Counted from the first letter of the stretch, positions 41,101-50,554 are shown. The stretch is DNA of 64,000 nt from PHAA01 sp034927445 (GCA_034927445.1 JAYFPZ010000007.1:124001-188000), one strand, 5' to 3'. Numbers and translations are program-made. Notes: a model not told the origin generated them from the sequence alone.

Positions 41101-42975
41101 ATGCAGAACATACTTCAAATATCATGGCTAATCCCTGTGCTGCCCTTTCTTGCTTTCGCTGTCATCGGACTTTGGCTGCACCGCTGGCCTAAATTATCGG
41201 CGGCATTCTCAATCCTGGCGATTGGGGCCTCCTTCCTGTTGTCCCTAATGGTCGCTCTGCAAGTATTCAGCGGCCAGCCGGATCGGGTATTCGAAATGGC
41301 GGTGCGGTGGCTCAGTATGCCAGGTCTGCAGGTTAATATGGGGATATTAATTGATCCGCTCACGGCGGTTATGCTCATCGTGGTGACTACCGTAGCTTTG
41401 CTGGTTCAGATATACTCTTTGGGCTACATGGATAAAGACCCCGGGTTCGCCAGTTACTTTGCCTATCAGAGTGTTTTTGCCGGTTCCATGCTGGGTCTGG
41501 TAGTAGCCAGCAATTTTGGGCAGATTTTTGTATTCTGGGAACTGGTCGGTATGTGTTCTTATCTGTTAATCGGATTTTGGTTCGGCAAACACTCAGCCAA
41601 GGATGCTGCGATCAAGGCTTTTGTAACCAACCGGGTAGGAGACTTCGGATTTCTCCTGGGAATCCTCTTTTTGTCCATAGTCTTCGGCACTCTTAATTAC
41701 AATGAACTGGCCGTTCGGATCGCCGGATATGACAATCTGGCCGTCCTGCTGCCGATTTCCATATTGCTTTTCTTCGGACCGATGGGTAAATCAGCCCAAT
41801 TCCCCCTGCATGTCTGGCTGCCCGACGCCATGGAGGGTCCCACCCCGGTCAGCGCCCTGATTCATGCCGCGACCATGGTAGCGGCCGGCGTATATCTGAT
41901 TGCCCGGGCTTTCTTTATTTTCAGCCAGACCCCGCAAGCCATGCTGCTGATAGCTGCAGTCGGCGGATTTACCGCTCTTTTTGCGGCCTCGATCGCGCTG
42001 GTGCAAAACGACATCAAACGTATTCTGGCTTATTCTACCCTGAGTCAGCTCGGTTACATGGTAATGGCCATGGGCATCGGCGCCATGACCGCCGGTATGT
42101 TCCACCTGATGACCCATGCCTTCTTTAAAAGTCTGTTATTCCTGGCCGCCGGCAGCGTCATTCACGCCATGCATGAGGAACAGGACATCTGGAAAATGGG
42201 GCAATTGTCACGAAAAATGCCGGTTACCACCTGGACCTTCGTCATCGGAGCCCTGGCTCTGGCGGGCATCCCTCCTCTCTCGGGATTCTGGAGCAAGGAT
42301 GAAATTCTGTTGGGGGCGTATGCCGGAGGTTATACCGGGCTCTATGTGCTCGGTTCCCTGGTGGCTTTCATGACTGCTTTTTACATGTTCCGGTTGATAT
42401 TCGTCGCCTTTTTCGGCTCCAATAGCAATGGTCATCATGCCCATGAATCATCGGCAGTTATGACCACGCCGCTGGTCATTCTGGCTCTCCTGTCAGTTGT
42501 AGCCGGTTTGGTCGGATCACCCTTAATGAACAATATCTTCGGACATTTCATTACCGCTCCCGGAGCGGCCCATCACGAGGCCAATTTAATGATTATGACC
42601 GTATCATCCTTAATCGCCTTGGCCGGTATCCTGCTGGCCTGGCTGATCTATCAGCGGCAAACCATAAACGCTGAGGCGCTCCGGCAGCGCTTCGCCTTAA
42701 TTTATAAGGTGCTCTACCATAAATTCTATATTGATGAACTCTACAGCCGGCTGATCGCGGTCTTTGTAGACGGCGGGGCCCGGCTTCTGGAATGGTTCGA
42801 CCTGAAGATTATCAACGGTCTGGTGAACGGACTGGCATATTTTACGGGCTGGTCGGGGCATAATTTACGTTATGCCGAGGACGGTCAGGTTCAGACCTAT
42901 GCCCTCTATTTGCTGGCCGGCTTGGTGATATTATTATTGACAGCTCTAAGTGCCGTGTTTACGGCCTTGGTTTAA
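41101..42975 (+). CDS. nuoL: Complex I subunit L
   Basis: A 624-residue antiporter-like proton pump with the long lateral C-terminal helix. VFWELVGMCSYLLIGFW carries the key Glu, GKSAQFPLHVWLPDAMEGPTPVS the key Lys and the signature loop, and HAATMVAAGVYL the His. GGAGGGG precedes the ATG. Largest membrane subunit of the operon. Confidence 0.95.
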   Translation: MQNILQISWLIPVLPFLAFAVIGLWLHRWPKLSAAFSILAIGASFLLSLMVALQVFSGQPDRVFEMAVRWLSMPGLQVNMGILIDPLTAVMLIVVTTVALLVQIYSLGYMDKDPGFASYFAYQSVFAGSMLGLVVASNFGQIFVFWELVGMCSYLLIGFWFGKHSAKDAAIKAFVTNRVGDFGFLLGILFLSIVFGTLNYNELAVRIAGYDNLAVLLPISILLFFGPMGKSAQFPLHVWLPDAMEGPTPVSALIHAATMVAAGVYLIARAFFIFSQTPQAMLLIAAVGGFTALFAASIALVQNDIKRILAYSTLSQLGYMVMAMGIGAMTAGMFHLMTHAFFKSLLFLAAGSVIHAMHEEQDIWKMGQLSRKMPVTTWTFVIGALALAGIPPLSGFWSKDEILLGAYAGGYTGLYVLGSLVAFMTAFYMFRLIFVAFFGSNSNGHHAHESSAVMTTPLVILALLSVVAGLVGSPLMNNIFGHFITAPGAAHHEANLMIMTVSSLIALAGILLAWLIYQRQTINAEALRQRFALIYKVLYHKFYIDELYSRLIAVFVDGGARLLEWFDLKIINGLVNGLAYFTGWSGHNLRYAEDGQVQTYALYLLAGLVILLLTALSAVFTALV

Positions 42976-42990
42976 GGAGGTGGTTTGATT

Positions 42991-44499
42991 ATGGGTGGTT
43001 TTCCGATTCTTTCAGCAACCTTATTAATCCCTATCCTGGGCGCTATACTGGTAATGAGTATACCGCGCCGACAAGAGAATTTAATTAGATACACCGCCGC
43101 AGTCTGCACCCTGATCAGCCTGGTTCTCTCCTTGCTGGTGTTCTTAAATTATGACCGCGCGGCCGCGGGCATGCAGTTCCAGGAATGCATTCCCTGGGTC
43201 AAGGATCTGGGGGTTAGCTACGCTCTGGGAATTGACGGCATCAGCATTCCCTTGCTGCTCTTGACCAATCTTATCGGGTTCAGCGCCGTTTATGCCAGCT
43301 GGTCGGTCGAAACCCAGGTTAAAGAGTTCTTTGCCCTGCTCCTGCTGCTGATAAGCGGAGTAATGGGAACATTTATAGCGACTGACCTGTTCATATTTTT
43401 CCTGTTCTATGAAGTGGTCGTAATTCCAATTTATCTTCTGGTTATCATGTTCGGTTCCTCCAAACGGGTAACCAAGGAATACGCCGGTATGAAGCTGACT
43501 ATTTACCTCTTGATCGGGAGCGCTTTCCTGTTGGTAGGGCTGATTGCACTATTTGTCAAAGGTCAGTCCATCCTGGGGTTCCCCACGATGGATATCAGCA
43601 CCTTGGCCGGGGTAGACTTCCCGGTGGGCTTCCAGATATTTGTCTATTGTCTCATGGCCTTTGGGTTTGGAACGCTGCTATCGATGTTTCCGTTTCACGC
43701 CTGGTCTCCCGACGGGTATGCCGGGGCGCCAACCGCTGTCAGTATGATCCATGCCGGAGTTTTGAAAAAAATAGGCGGTTACGGTTTGATTCGCATCGGG
43801 CTTTTCATTTTGCCGGCTGGTGCGCACTATATCGCGCCGCTGATTGCTCTTCTGGCTATCGGCAATGTTGTTTATGCCGGTATGATCTGCCTCAGCCAAA
43901 AGGACCTGAAGTACATCGTAGGTTATTCGTCGGTCAGCCACATGGGCTATGTGCTGCTGGGGGTCGCTTCGCTGAATATTATCAGTTTGAACGGCGCAGT
44001 TATGATGATGTTTGCCCACGGGGTCATGGCGGCGCTCTTCTTTGCCATGATCGGCAACCTGTACCACCAAAGTCATACCCGCAACGTAGCCGATTTTGGA
44101 GGTTTGGCCCACCAGATGCCGCGGCTGGCCTTTGGCTTCATGCTGGCGGGTCTGGCTTCTCTGGGGTTGCCGGGTACCGTAAATTTCATCGGTGAGTTCA
44201 CCATATTTGTAGGTGCTTTCAGAAACTACCAGGTGCTTACCATAATTGCCATCATGGGCATTGTCATTACCGCCGTATACATTTTGCGCACTCTGGGGAA
44301 TGTGCTCTTCGGCCCCCGCCGGTCGGAATGGGATCATCTGCATGACCTTAAGGGACCTGAACTGGTGCCCCTGGTGGTCCTGGGCAGCGCCATCCTGTTG
44401 GGAGGTATTCTCCCGTATACCATAATGGATTTGATTAACAGCGGAGTGGGCCAGCTTCTACAGCAAATTGGTCCCCTGGGAATAGGAGGGATCTTTTAA
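42991..44499 (+). CDS. nuoM: Complex I subunit M
   Basis: A 502-residue antiporter-like subunit. FLFYEVVVIPIYLLV contains the essential Glu; FPFHAWSPDGYAGAPTAVS and HAGVLKKIGGYGLIR contain the proton-channel residues. ATG 42991 is preferred because GGAGG lies ten bases upstream; a TTG at 42985 is too close. Overlaps nuoN by one base (TAATG). Confidence 0.94.
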   Translation: MGGFPILSATLLIPILGAILVMSIPRRQENLIRYTAAVCTLISLVLSLLVFLNYDRAAAGMQFQECIPWVKDLGVSYALGIDGISIPLLLLTNLIGFSAVYASWSVETQVKEFFALLLLLISGVMGTFIATDLFIFFLFYEVVVIPIYLLVIMFGSSKRVTKEYAGMKLTIYLLIGSAFLLVGLIALFVKGQSILGFPTMDISTLAGVDFPVGFQIFVYCLMAFGFGTLLSMFPFHAWSPDGYAGAPTAVSMIHAGVLKKIGGYGLIRIGLFILPAGAHYIAPLIALLAIGNVVYAGMICLSQKDLKYIVGYSSVSHMGYVLLGVASLNIISLNGAVMMMFAHGVMAALFFAMIGNLYHQSHTRNVADFGGLAHQMPRLAFGFMLAGLASLGLPGTVNFIGEFTIFVGAFRNYQVLTIIAIMGIVITAVYILRTLGNVLFGPRRSEWDHLHDLKGPELVPLVVLGSAILLGGILPYTIMDLINSGVGQLLQQIGPLGIGGIF

Positions 44500-45923
44500 T
44501 GGGTTATGAATTTCTGACCCCGGAAATCCTGACTGCCGGACTGGGTCTGGTTACCTTGGCGGCCGGACTGCTGCTGCCCCAGCGGGGGAAAAAGGCGGCC
44601 GGAATCCTGGCGGTGGCCGGCTTGGCTGTCATCCTGGGTTATACTATCCTCAATTTTAATCGTCAGGCCGTATTTTTCGGCGGGGTGTATCAAATAGACG
44701 CTTATGCCGCTTTCTTCAAGGTTTTATTCTTGACCGCGGCTTTGCTGGTCCTGTTTATGGCCAGCCAGTATACCGAGTTTTTTGGCCGGCGCAGCAGCGA
44801 ATGGTTCAGTTTCATGATTTTTGCCACTCTGGGCATGATGATCATGGTCTCCGCAGGCGATCTCCTGACCCTGTATGTAGGCCTGGAGCTGATGACCATC
44901 AGCTTCTATATACTCAGCGGTTATTTATTGAATGACGGCCTGTCAGTGGAAGCAGGCATCAAATACCTGATTATGGGGGCGTTATCTTCAGCGGTGCTTC
45001 TCTTTGGCATCAGCCTGGTTTACGCCGCCAGCGGCTCCACCATCTTCATTGAAATCTACCGTTCCCTGCATAACGGCGGCAGCCAGCCGGTTCTGTGGGC
45101 CGGTATTGTAATGCTGATTGCCGGTCTGGGGTTCAAAGTATCGGCCGTACCTTTTCATATGTGGACCCCGGATATTTACCAGGGGGCTCCTACTCCGGTA
45201 ACCGCCTACCTGTCTGTAGCCTCCAAGGCGGCTGGATTTGCCGCTCTGGTAAGGGTCTTTATGGTGGCATTGCCCGCTGCGCAATTTAACTGGCATTCAG
45301 TCCTGGCCGTTCTGGCCGCCTTAACCATCGTAATTGGCAATCTGGTGGCTTTGCCGCAAACGAATGTCAAGCGCCTGCTGGCATATTCCAGTATCGCTCA
45401 GGCCGGCTATATCCTGGTGGGATTGGTAGCTGCCAATGTTTATGGACTAAAGGGTCTGCTTTTCTATGCCATGCTGTACGTTTTCTCCAATGTCGGCGCC
45501 TTTGCCGTTACCACTATGGTTGAAGTAGAAAGCAGGAGCACCGACTTGGCTGCTTTTAATGGCCTGGGCCGCAGATCTCCGATGCTGGCTGCCGTTATGA
45601 CGGTATGCCTTTTGTCTCTGGCTGGTATCCCCCCCCTGGCCGGTTTTGCCGGTAAATTTTATCTGTTTTCCGGCGCCATTCAGGCCGGGTACCTCTGGCT
45701 GGCTTTCCTGGGGCTGTTGATGAGCATGGTCTCCGTTTATTATTATCTCAATGTGGCCAAGGCCATGTATATCGGAGCCAACGATAAGGAAGGGGCGGTG
45801 GCAGTCCCCGCCGCAGGCAGACTTGCCCTATGGATATGCCTGTTGGGTACCGTTTTCATCGGTATTTATCCCGGTCCCCTGTCCCAGCTGGCCCAGCAGT
45901 CCATCGCTTTGTTCTTCCGCTAG
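44499..45923 (+). CDS. nuoN: Complex I subunit N
   Basis: A 474-residue antiporter-like subunit, the last of the operon. VGLELMTISFYIL carries the Glu, and SAVPFHMWTPDIYQGAPTPVT the antiporter loop. LAYSSIAQAGYILVG is also typical. A strong terminator follows at 45964. With nuoA-D and H-M this gives an 11-subunit complex without the NADH module. Confidence 0.94.
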   Translation: MGYEFLTPEILTAGLGLVTLAAGLLLPQRGKKAAGILAVAGLAVILGYTILNFNRQAVFFGGVYQIDAYAAFFKVLFLTAALLVLFMASQYTEFFGRRSSEWFSFMIFATLGMMIMVSAGDLLTLYVGLELMTISFYILSGYLLNDGLSVEAGIKYLIMGALSSAVLLFGISLVYAASGSTIFIEIYRSLHNGGSQPVLWAGIVMLIAGLGFKVSAVPFHMWTPDIYQGAPTPVTAYLSVASKAAGFAALVRVFMVALPAAQFNWHSVLAVLAALTIVIGNLVALPQTNVKRLLAYSSIAQAGYILVGLVAANVYGLKGLLFYAMLYVFSNVGAFAVTTMVEVESRSTDLAAFNGLGRRSPMLAAVMTVCLLSLAGIPPLAGFAGKFYLFSGAIQAGYLWLAFLGLLMSMVSVYYYLNVAKAMYIGANDKEGAVAVPAAGRLALWICLLGTVFIGIYPGPLSQLAQQSIALFFR

Positions 45924-45963
45924 AGCCCTGGGAATGCAACCAATTGTTCCTTTAAGAATAATA

Positions 45964-46001
45964 AAAGCTGATTGGTTAACTTACCAGTCAGCTTTTTTTT
46001 T
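45964..46001 (+). terminator. Rho-independent terminator of the nuo operon
   Basis: AAAGCTGATTGG pairs with CCAGTCAGCTTT (one G-T) around an 8-base loop, followed by a run of nine T. Confidence 0.9.
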
Positions 46002-46032
46002 GTATAAACTTGCCCGTCAGGAATCTGCGAGA

Positions 46033-46479
46033 CTAATAAATCCAAGCTTCTTCAGCCTTGGTATAAGCAACCAGCTCATTTTCACTGAAGAATATATTTA
46101 TCTCCCGCACTGCACTCTCGGCTGAATCCGAGCCGTGGATGACGTTTTTGTCAATGGTCATACCGAAATCACCCCGGATGGTTCCCGGGGCTGAATCCTG
46201 GGGATTGGTGGCACCCATCATGGTCCGTACCATGGCAATAACATTTTCCCCTTCCAGAACCATAGCCACAACCGGTCCTGCCGTAATAAAGCTGACCAGA
46301 TCAGCGAAAAAGGGCTTTTCCTTATGTTCGGCATAGTGCTTCGCAGCCAGCTCAGGGGTAATCCGCATTAATTTTAAAGCCGCAATCTTTATACCCTTCT
46401 TTTCAAAACGGCTTACAATCTCACCTGCCAGTCCTCTCTGCACCCCATCAGGTTTCACCATAGCAAATGTACGTTCCAT
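46033..46479 (-). CDS. ndk: Nucleoside diphosphate kinase
   Basis: A 148-residue NDK that equilibrates NTP and NDP pools. MVKPDGVQRGL, FADLVSFITAGPVVAMVLEG, and the phospho-His in NVIHGSDSAESA are all present. ATG 46479 has GGAGG six bases upstream; the open frame extends to 46527 but lacks a site there. Monocistronic, convergent with nuoN. Confidence 0.96.
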   Translation of the reverse strand: MERTFAMVKPDGVQRGLAGEIVSRFEKKGIKIAALKLMRITPELAAKHYAEHKEKPFFADLVSFITAGPVVAMVLEGENVIAMVRTMMGATNPQDSAPGTIRGDFGMTIDKNVIHGSDSAESAVREINIFFSENELVAYTKAEEAWIY

Positions 46480-46616
46480 CTTATACCTCCAATATTGTAT
46501 ATAGCTTAGTCTCAGCCTGATTATCAAACCTTATGCCTTAAGAATTATATCATAATCATATTTTTCAATGAAATGGGGATGCGAAGATTACATATATTTC
46601 CGGCTGGAGCGAAATT

Positions 46617-46647
46617 AACCTGACCGCTCCCCGGAAGCGGTCAGGTT
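46617..46647 (-). terminator. Stem-loop after leuA
   Basis: AACCTGACCGCT pairs perfectly (12 bp) with AGCGGTCAGGTT. It lies 75 bp beyond the leuA stop on the minus strand; the following T-run is weak. Confidence 0.6.
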
Positions 46648-46721
46648 ATAATTTTTATTATTCTTACCCATTCTAACTTTAAAGCTCATTTATTATAAGC
46701 TGATTAGTGGTCCCGTTGTCC

Positions 46722-48212
46722 TTAAATGGCCTTGGATATAGCATTTACGTAAGCCCTGGCGCTGGCTTCAAAAACATCCGTACTAATTCCCCGGCCCACA
46801 ATCAAGGAATTTTTAAACCTCACTTTGACGGTGGCATCCCCCAGCGCTTCACTGCCCCGGCTGACCGACTTAAGCGTATAATCCTCAAGCTTGCCCCGAG
46901 TGCCGGCAATACGATCAATGGCTTGGAAGATGGCATCCACCGGGCCGTTCCCGCAGGCGGCATCGGTAAGGGTCTCTCCATTCAACTCCATCGTTACGGT
47001 AGCCGAAGCTGCTCCTCCATTGGTGGCTACGGATAGATTCTTAATATTTATGGCAGGGCTGTTTTTTTCCGGATTACCCATTAATGCATGCAGATCTTCA
47101 TCATATACCTCCCCCTTCTGATCCGCCAACTTCAGGAATTTGGCATACAGTTCATCCAGATCCTGTTTTTCTATTTGATACCCAAGTTCTTCAATTCTGT
47201 GTTGAAGCGCATGTCGCCCCGACCGGGCGCTAAGAACAATCAGGTTACGGGGTACGCCAACCACTTCCGGATCAATTATTTCATAAGTCTGCCGTTCTTT
47301 CAGCACCCCATCCTGGTGAATACCGGAGGCGTGCATAAAGGCATTGGCACCCACTATGGCCTTATGGCTGGGGACCGGCACCCCGGTTATGCGCGAAACC
47401 AAACGGCTTGTAGCCGCTATTTCCCTGGTGTTGATGCCCAGATCAACTCCGTAAGTTTTAGGTTGGGTGTAGATGGCCATTATGACCTCTTCCAGGGAAG
47501 TATTACCCGCCCGTTCACCAATACCGTTGATGGTGCCCTCGAGTTGGGTTGCCCCCGCTTTGATGCCGGCCAGGGAGTTGGCGGTAGCCATTCCCAGGTC
47601 GTTATGACAGTGAATGCTGACCATAGCCCGGTCAATATTGCCGGTATTCTCCATTACAAATGCGATGAGCCCGCCATATTCCCAAGGCGTAGCATAGCCT
47701 ACCGTATCCGGAATATTGACCACCGTGGCCCCCGCCGCAATTACTTCCGTGATAATTTTGACTAAATAGGCCGGATCACTGCGAAAAGCATCCTCGGCAT
47801 AAAATTCAACATCGCTGACATATTGTTTGGCACGTTTAACTGCCGCCACCGCAGCTTCTAATACCTGTTCCGGGGAAAGTCCGAGCTTTTTGGCCATATG
47901 CATAGGAGAAACCGCTATGCCGGTATGAATTCTCGGCTGCTCCGCTCCACGTAAAGCTTGGGCGCAAACATCAATATCCTGGGCCACTGCCCGGGTCAAG
48001 CCGCAAATGGCGGCCCCCTTTATTTCTCGGGCGATAGTTTGAACTGATTCGAAATCTCCGGGAGATGAGGCTGGAAAACCAGCTTCGATGATATCAACCC
48101 CCAGCTTAACCAACTGGCGGCTTATTTCCAATTTTTCGTTTACATTCAGGGTTATTCCCAGTGACTGCTCCCCATCCCTCAAGGTAGTATCGAAAACATA
48201 AAGTTTGCTCAT
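46722..48212 (-). CDS. leuA: 2-isopropylmalate synthase
   Basis: A 496-residue enzyme that condenses acetyl-CoA with 2-ketoisovalerate, first step of leucine synthesis. The TIM barrel shows DTTLRDGEQSLG, the SIHCHNDLGMA metal site (His-x-His) and GTINGIGERAGN. The C-terminal regulatory domain (from about 375) is present, so leucine feedback inhibition is likely. GGAGG precedes the ATG. Expression is controlled by a T-box leader upstream with a likely Leu (CUC) specifier. Homocitrate or citramalate synthase are less likely given the T-box. Confidence 0.93.
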   Translation of the reverse strand: MSKLYVFDTTLRDGEQSLGITLNVNEKLEISRQLVKLGVDIIEAGFPASSPGDFESVQTIAREIKGAAICGLTRAVAQDIDVCAQALRGAEQPRIHTGIAVSPMHMAKKLGLSPEQVLEAAVAAVKRAKQYVSDVEFYAEDAFRSDPAYLVKIITEVIAAGATVVNIPDTVGYATPWEYGGLIAFVMENTGNIDRAMVSIHCHNDLGMATANSLAGIKAGATQLEGTINGIGERAGNTSLEEVIMAIYTQPKTYGVDLGINTREIAATSRLVSRITGVPVPSHKAIVGANAFMHASGIHQDGVLKERQTYEIIDPEVVGVPRNLIVLSARSGRHALQHRIEELGYQIEKQDLDELYAKFLKLADQKGEVYDEDLHALMGNPEKNSPAINIKNLSVATNGGAASATVTMELNGETLTDAACGNGPVDAIFQAIDRIAGTRGKLEDYTLKSVSRGSEALGDATVKVRFKNSLIVGRGISTDVFEASARAYVNAISKAI

Positions 48213-48279
48213 GATTGATATCCTCCTTCTGTAATGTAATTAAATTGCTAAGTCGAAGGTCACCCAGATCCGTTTCCAT
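48106..48279 (-). CDS. Possible leader peptide ORF overlapping leuA
   Basis: A 57-codon frame with a strong AAGGAGGTGG site, starting 67 bp before leuA and running into it in another frame. Five of the first 16 codons are Leu (CTG, CTT, CTT, TTA, TTA). It could couple leucine supply to leuA translation, or be chance; no relative is known to me. Confidence 0.25.
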   Translation of the reverse strand: METDLGDLRLSNLITLQKEDINHEQTLCFRYYLEGWGAVTGNNPECKRKIGNKPPVG

Positions 48280-48295
48280 CGACACCACCTCCTTT

Positions 48296-48387
48296 TCAAT
48301 AAGCGCTTGCGTGAATTGCGTACCCAAACGCGGGTGCTAAAGCGCCCTCCTTTCGCGTTGTGGATGCCTCGCAACCCGAGCATTTTT
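48296..48387 (-). repeat. Dispersed non-coding repeat R2, copy B
   Basis: About 92 bp similar to 19131-19217 in the same orientation. It lies between the leuA T-box terminator and the leuA start. The inner GGGCGCT/AGCACCC hairpin has one mismatch; the outer AACGCG/CGCGTT stem is perfect. AAAGGAGG sits between the two stems. Confidence 0.7.
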
Positions 48388-48482
48388 ATTTAACGCCTCG
48401 CCAGACCGAAACCCTACCCACCACTGGGGAAAAAATCGGTTTATCCCCCACCTGTAGAGGAGGAGGACTTAAGAGAAGTTTG

Positions 48483-48727
48483 ATAAAAAATTAAACCCTT
48501 CGCTCAAAAATTTGAGACGAAGGGTTAAACTCCGCGGTACCACTCAATTTAGCGACCATAGGCGCCCGCTTCACAGGATACGGGATTTTGGATCCGATAT
48601 CCCCTTCCTTGTAACGGCGGAAGTTCCCGTCTGAGCCTACTTTCCTAACGATTTCGGTCAGCAACTCCAGGGAGAGTTCAATATACCGTTTCGCCCGTCT
48701 CACACCAACCGACGGTTCTCTGCTGCC
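48483..48727 (-). promoter_or_regulatory. T-box leader (leucine) controlling leuA
   Basis: On the minus strand the T-box sequence GAGTGGTACCGCGGA is followed by a terminator stem (AACCCTTCGTCTCAAA with TTTGAGCGAAGGGTT, 48494-48536) and a T-run. Stem I features include AGAGA, GGTTGGTGTGAGAC and a specifier loop TTGAACTC, giving codon CUC (Leu) at 48674-48676. Uncharged tRNA-Leu should stabilise the antiterminator and allow leuA transcription. An ORF can be read across it but is not a gene. Confidence 0.92.
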
Positions 48728-48732
48728 AACGG

Positions 48733-48762
48733 ATCATATTTACTAAGCCCGGTCATTGTCAA
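48733..48762 (-). promoter_or_regulatory. SigmaA promoter of the leuA T-box transcript
   Basis: TTGACA (48757-48762), an 18-bp spacer and TATGAT (48733-48738) on the minus strand, directly upstream of the T-box. Confidence 0.75.
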
Positions 48763-48898
48763 TTTGCCAATATTGTATACAATTATACGCATCCATGCGG
48801 TTCAGGTCAAGGATCAACCTGCAGTATTCAGGGCATTGATTATTGTAAATACTGAAGTATGAATCGGTTTACATAATCCCGCCTGATGGTTTTTAACG

Positions 48899-49606
48899 CT
48901 AATCTTTATCAGAAAATCCGATCAAAACATGGGTTCCATCACAGAATGGCTTGTTTTCCGAGCGTCCGCAGCGGCATAAGGTGACCCGGTTGCGGACTTC
49001 GTATTCGGTCCCGTCACAGGCTTCCACCGGTATTCCACCCCTTGCCCAGATCGGCCCGCTGACCTTTAGCCTGGGATCATCGACAATGCCCAGGGAGGGT
49101 TCAAAATCCGGTTCGATCGCCTGGCCGGTTTGCTTATCCCATACCAGCAGCCGTCCGGATGGACAATTACCGGCTTGTTGAATGGCTAGATCGCGTGCTT
49201 CCGGGTTATCGGATTTTTTGGTCAGTTTCCAGGTTCCTCCCGCTCTATCACAAAAACGAGCGGAGGCACATAGCTCCTGGGCATCAGTCAGATCGATACC
49301 CGGTCCGTGAAGTCTCCTGGCCTGCTTCAGGTAGTCTTCCGTACTGGCGGTCTCAGTGCCATTCCATTCAGCACGGGTGTGAGTCCCGTCACAATAAGGC
49401 TTGTTGCCGGAGTGTCCACAGCGGCAAAGTGCATATTGCTCCTGTCGAGGGTATTTAAATTCCTCTTTCCATTTATATGAATAACCTTGCTGGTCTGGAA
49501 CTATTTCCTGTCGGCTAAGGGGTATGTCTCCCGTGACAATATACGGTCCATCAGGTGTAACCTTTATTTTAATGTTATTTCCGGTGTTGTCTCTATTCTC
49601 CGTCAT
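48899..49606 (-). CDS. Double CDGSH iron-sulfur protein
   Basis: A 235-residue soluble protein with two CDGSH-type [2Fe-2S] motifs: CRCGHSGNKPYCDGTH (about 61-76) and CRCGRSENKPFCDGTH (about 211-226). Each has the 3-Cys-1-His ligand set. Between them lies a conserved segment (SARFCDRAGGTW ... GNCPSGRLLVWD) resembling a small ferredoxin-like domain. Such proteins are found in redox and iron homeostasis, but function is not established. GGAGG precedes the ATG. Confidence 0.88.
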   Translation of the reverse strand: MTENRDNTGNNIKIKVTPDGPYIVTGDIPLSRQEIVPDQQGYSYKWKEEFKYPRQEQYALCRCGHSGNKPYCDGTHTRAEWNGTETASTEDYLKQARRLHGPGIDLTDAQELCASARFCDRAGGTWKLTKKSDNPEARDLAIQQAGNCPSGRLLVWDKQTGQAIEPDFEPSLGIVDDPRLKVSGPIWARGGIPVEACDGTEYEVRNRVTLCRCGRSENKPFCDGTHVLIGFSDKD

Positions 49607-49772
49607 TAAATATTCCTCCTTCCGGTTAATCCCAATTTAATTAAAACACTAATCCTGCCAGGATACAATAAAATCTGAGCATTGGGCGGGCCGATTAATT
49701 CAAGCGGTAACTCAAGGACGATCAGGTGCATATATTAAGATTAGTAATGTTTTAACAACAGGAGGAATTATC

Positions 49773-50438
49773 ATGCGTAAACCCATCCTTCACCGCACCA
49801 GCAACTGCCATGCCAGCAAGGGACGCTACCATAGCTCGATGTTTAGCTCCGATTCACTTTCGTCTTCCTATAATTATGAAAGGAAAGACTGTAAAAAATA
49901 CAGGGACCATCCTGACTGTGAATGCATCCCCGGCCAAGGGGAACTGGTAAAAAACGGCGGCTTTGAAAACCCCCACCGGTCATTTACCAATTGGGTAATC
50001 AACTCGGGGGTGGATGTCATTGATCCGGGCATGGGCAATTTCCCGCATCAGGGTCATACGGCCGCCCGGTTGGGTTTTATTGAGCCGCAAGCCTTGCTTT
50101 ATCAAATTGTTCCCGGCATCTGTCCCGGAGGTTTCTATCAACTGGTCTTTTTCATGGGTACAGCCAAGAACCTGGTCAACGCTGCGGTAATTGTCCGTCT
50201 GGAGTTTCTGGATCGGCATAAACAACAACTGGGCGGCCCTGCCCTGGATATCCTTATACCCCAGAATAGTCTCTTTGAATCTTACACCGCTTTTATCAAT
50301 AATACCGCCTGGCCATCTCCGCCCAGAACTCGTTTTATCCGGCTGGTTTTTGAAACAGATACCGGGGCGGACGCAGACAACTATGTAACCCTTGATGATG
50401 TGTCTTTGGCTGCACTTGAAGGTACTTCTCATATTTAA
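49773..50438 (+). CDS. Carbohydrate-binding-like beta-sandwich protein
   Basis: A 221-residue protein. The first ~50 residues are polar, Ser- and Cys-rich with no clear signal peptide. From LVKNGGFENP onward it has the pattern of a jelly-roll domain of the CBM/DUF642/NTTRR-F1 type (GFE..., NW, YQIVPGICPGGFYQLVFFMG, and the C-terminal YVTLDDVSL). These domains occur in spore-surface and extracellular proteins; a spore or surface role is possible. GGAGG precedes the ATG. Confidence 0.55.
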   Translation: MRKPILHRTSNCHASKGRYHSSMFSSDSLSSSYNYERKDCKKYRDHPDCECIPGQGELVKNGGFENPHRSFTNWVINSGVDVIDPGMGNFPHQGHTAARLGFIEPQALLYQIVPGICPGGFYQLVFFMGTAKNLVNAAVIVRLEFLDRHKQQLGGPALDILIPQNSLFESYTAFINNTAWPSPPRTRFIRLVFETDTGADADNYVTLDDVSLAALEGTSHI

Positions 50439-50507
50439 AGTAATAAACGAATGAAAATTGCTTACCATTATCCAGACCGATGCACCGGACGAATCATAAC
50501 AGCGTTT

Positions 50508-50535
50508 CAGACTACCCCTCCTAAGGGGTAGTCTG
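50508..50535 (+). terminator. Perfect 12-bp hairpin just upstream of a small gene
   Basis: CAGACTACCCCT pairs with AGGGGTAGTCTG around a CCTA loop. It ends 7 bp before the ribosome binding site of the next gene. There is no T-run, so it may act as a leader structure or weak terminator. Confidence 0.4.
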
Positions 50536-50554
50536 AATAGAAGGAGGATGCCAC

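Noticed and set aside
48491..48703. 70-codon minus-strand ORF
   Set aside because: It lies wholly inside the T-box leader; the RNA motifs explain the sequence.
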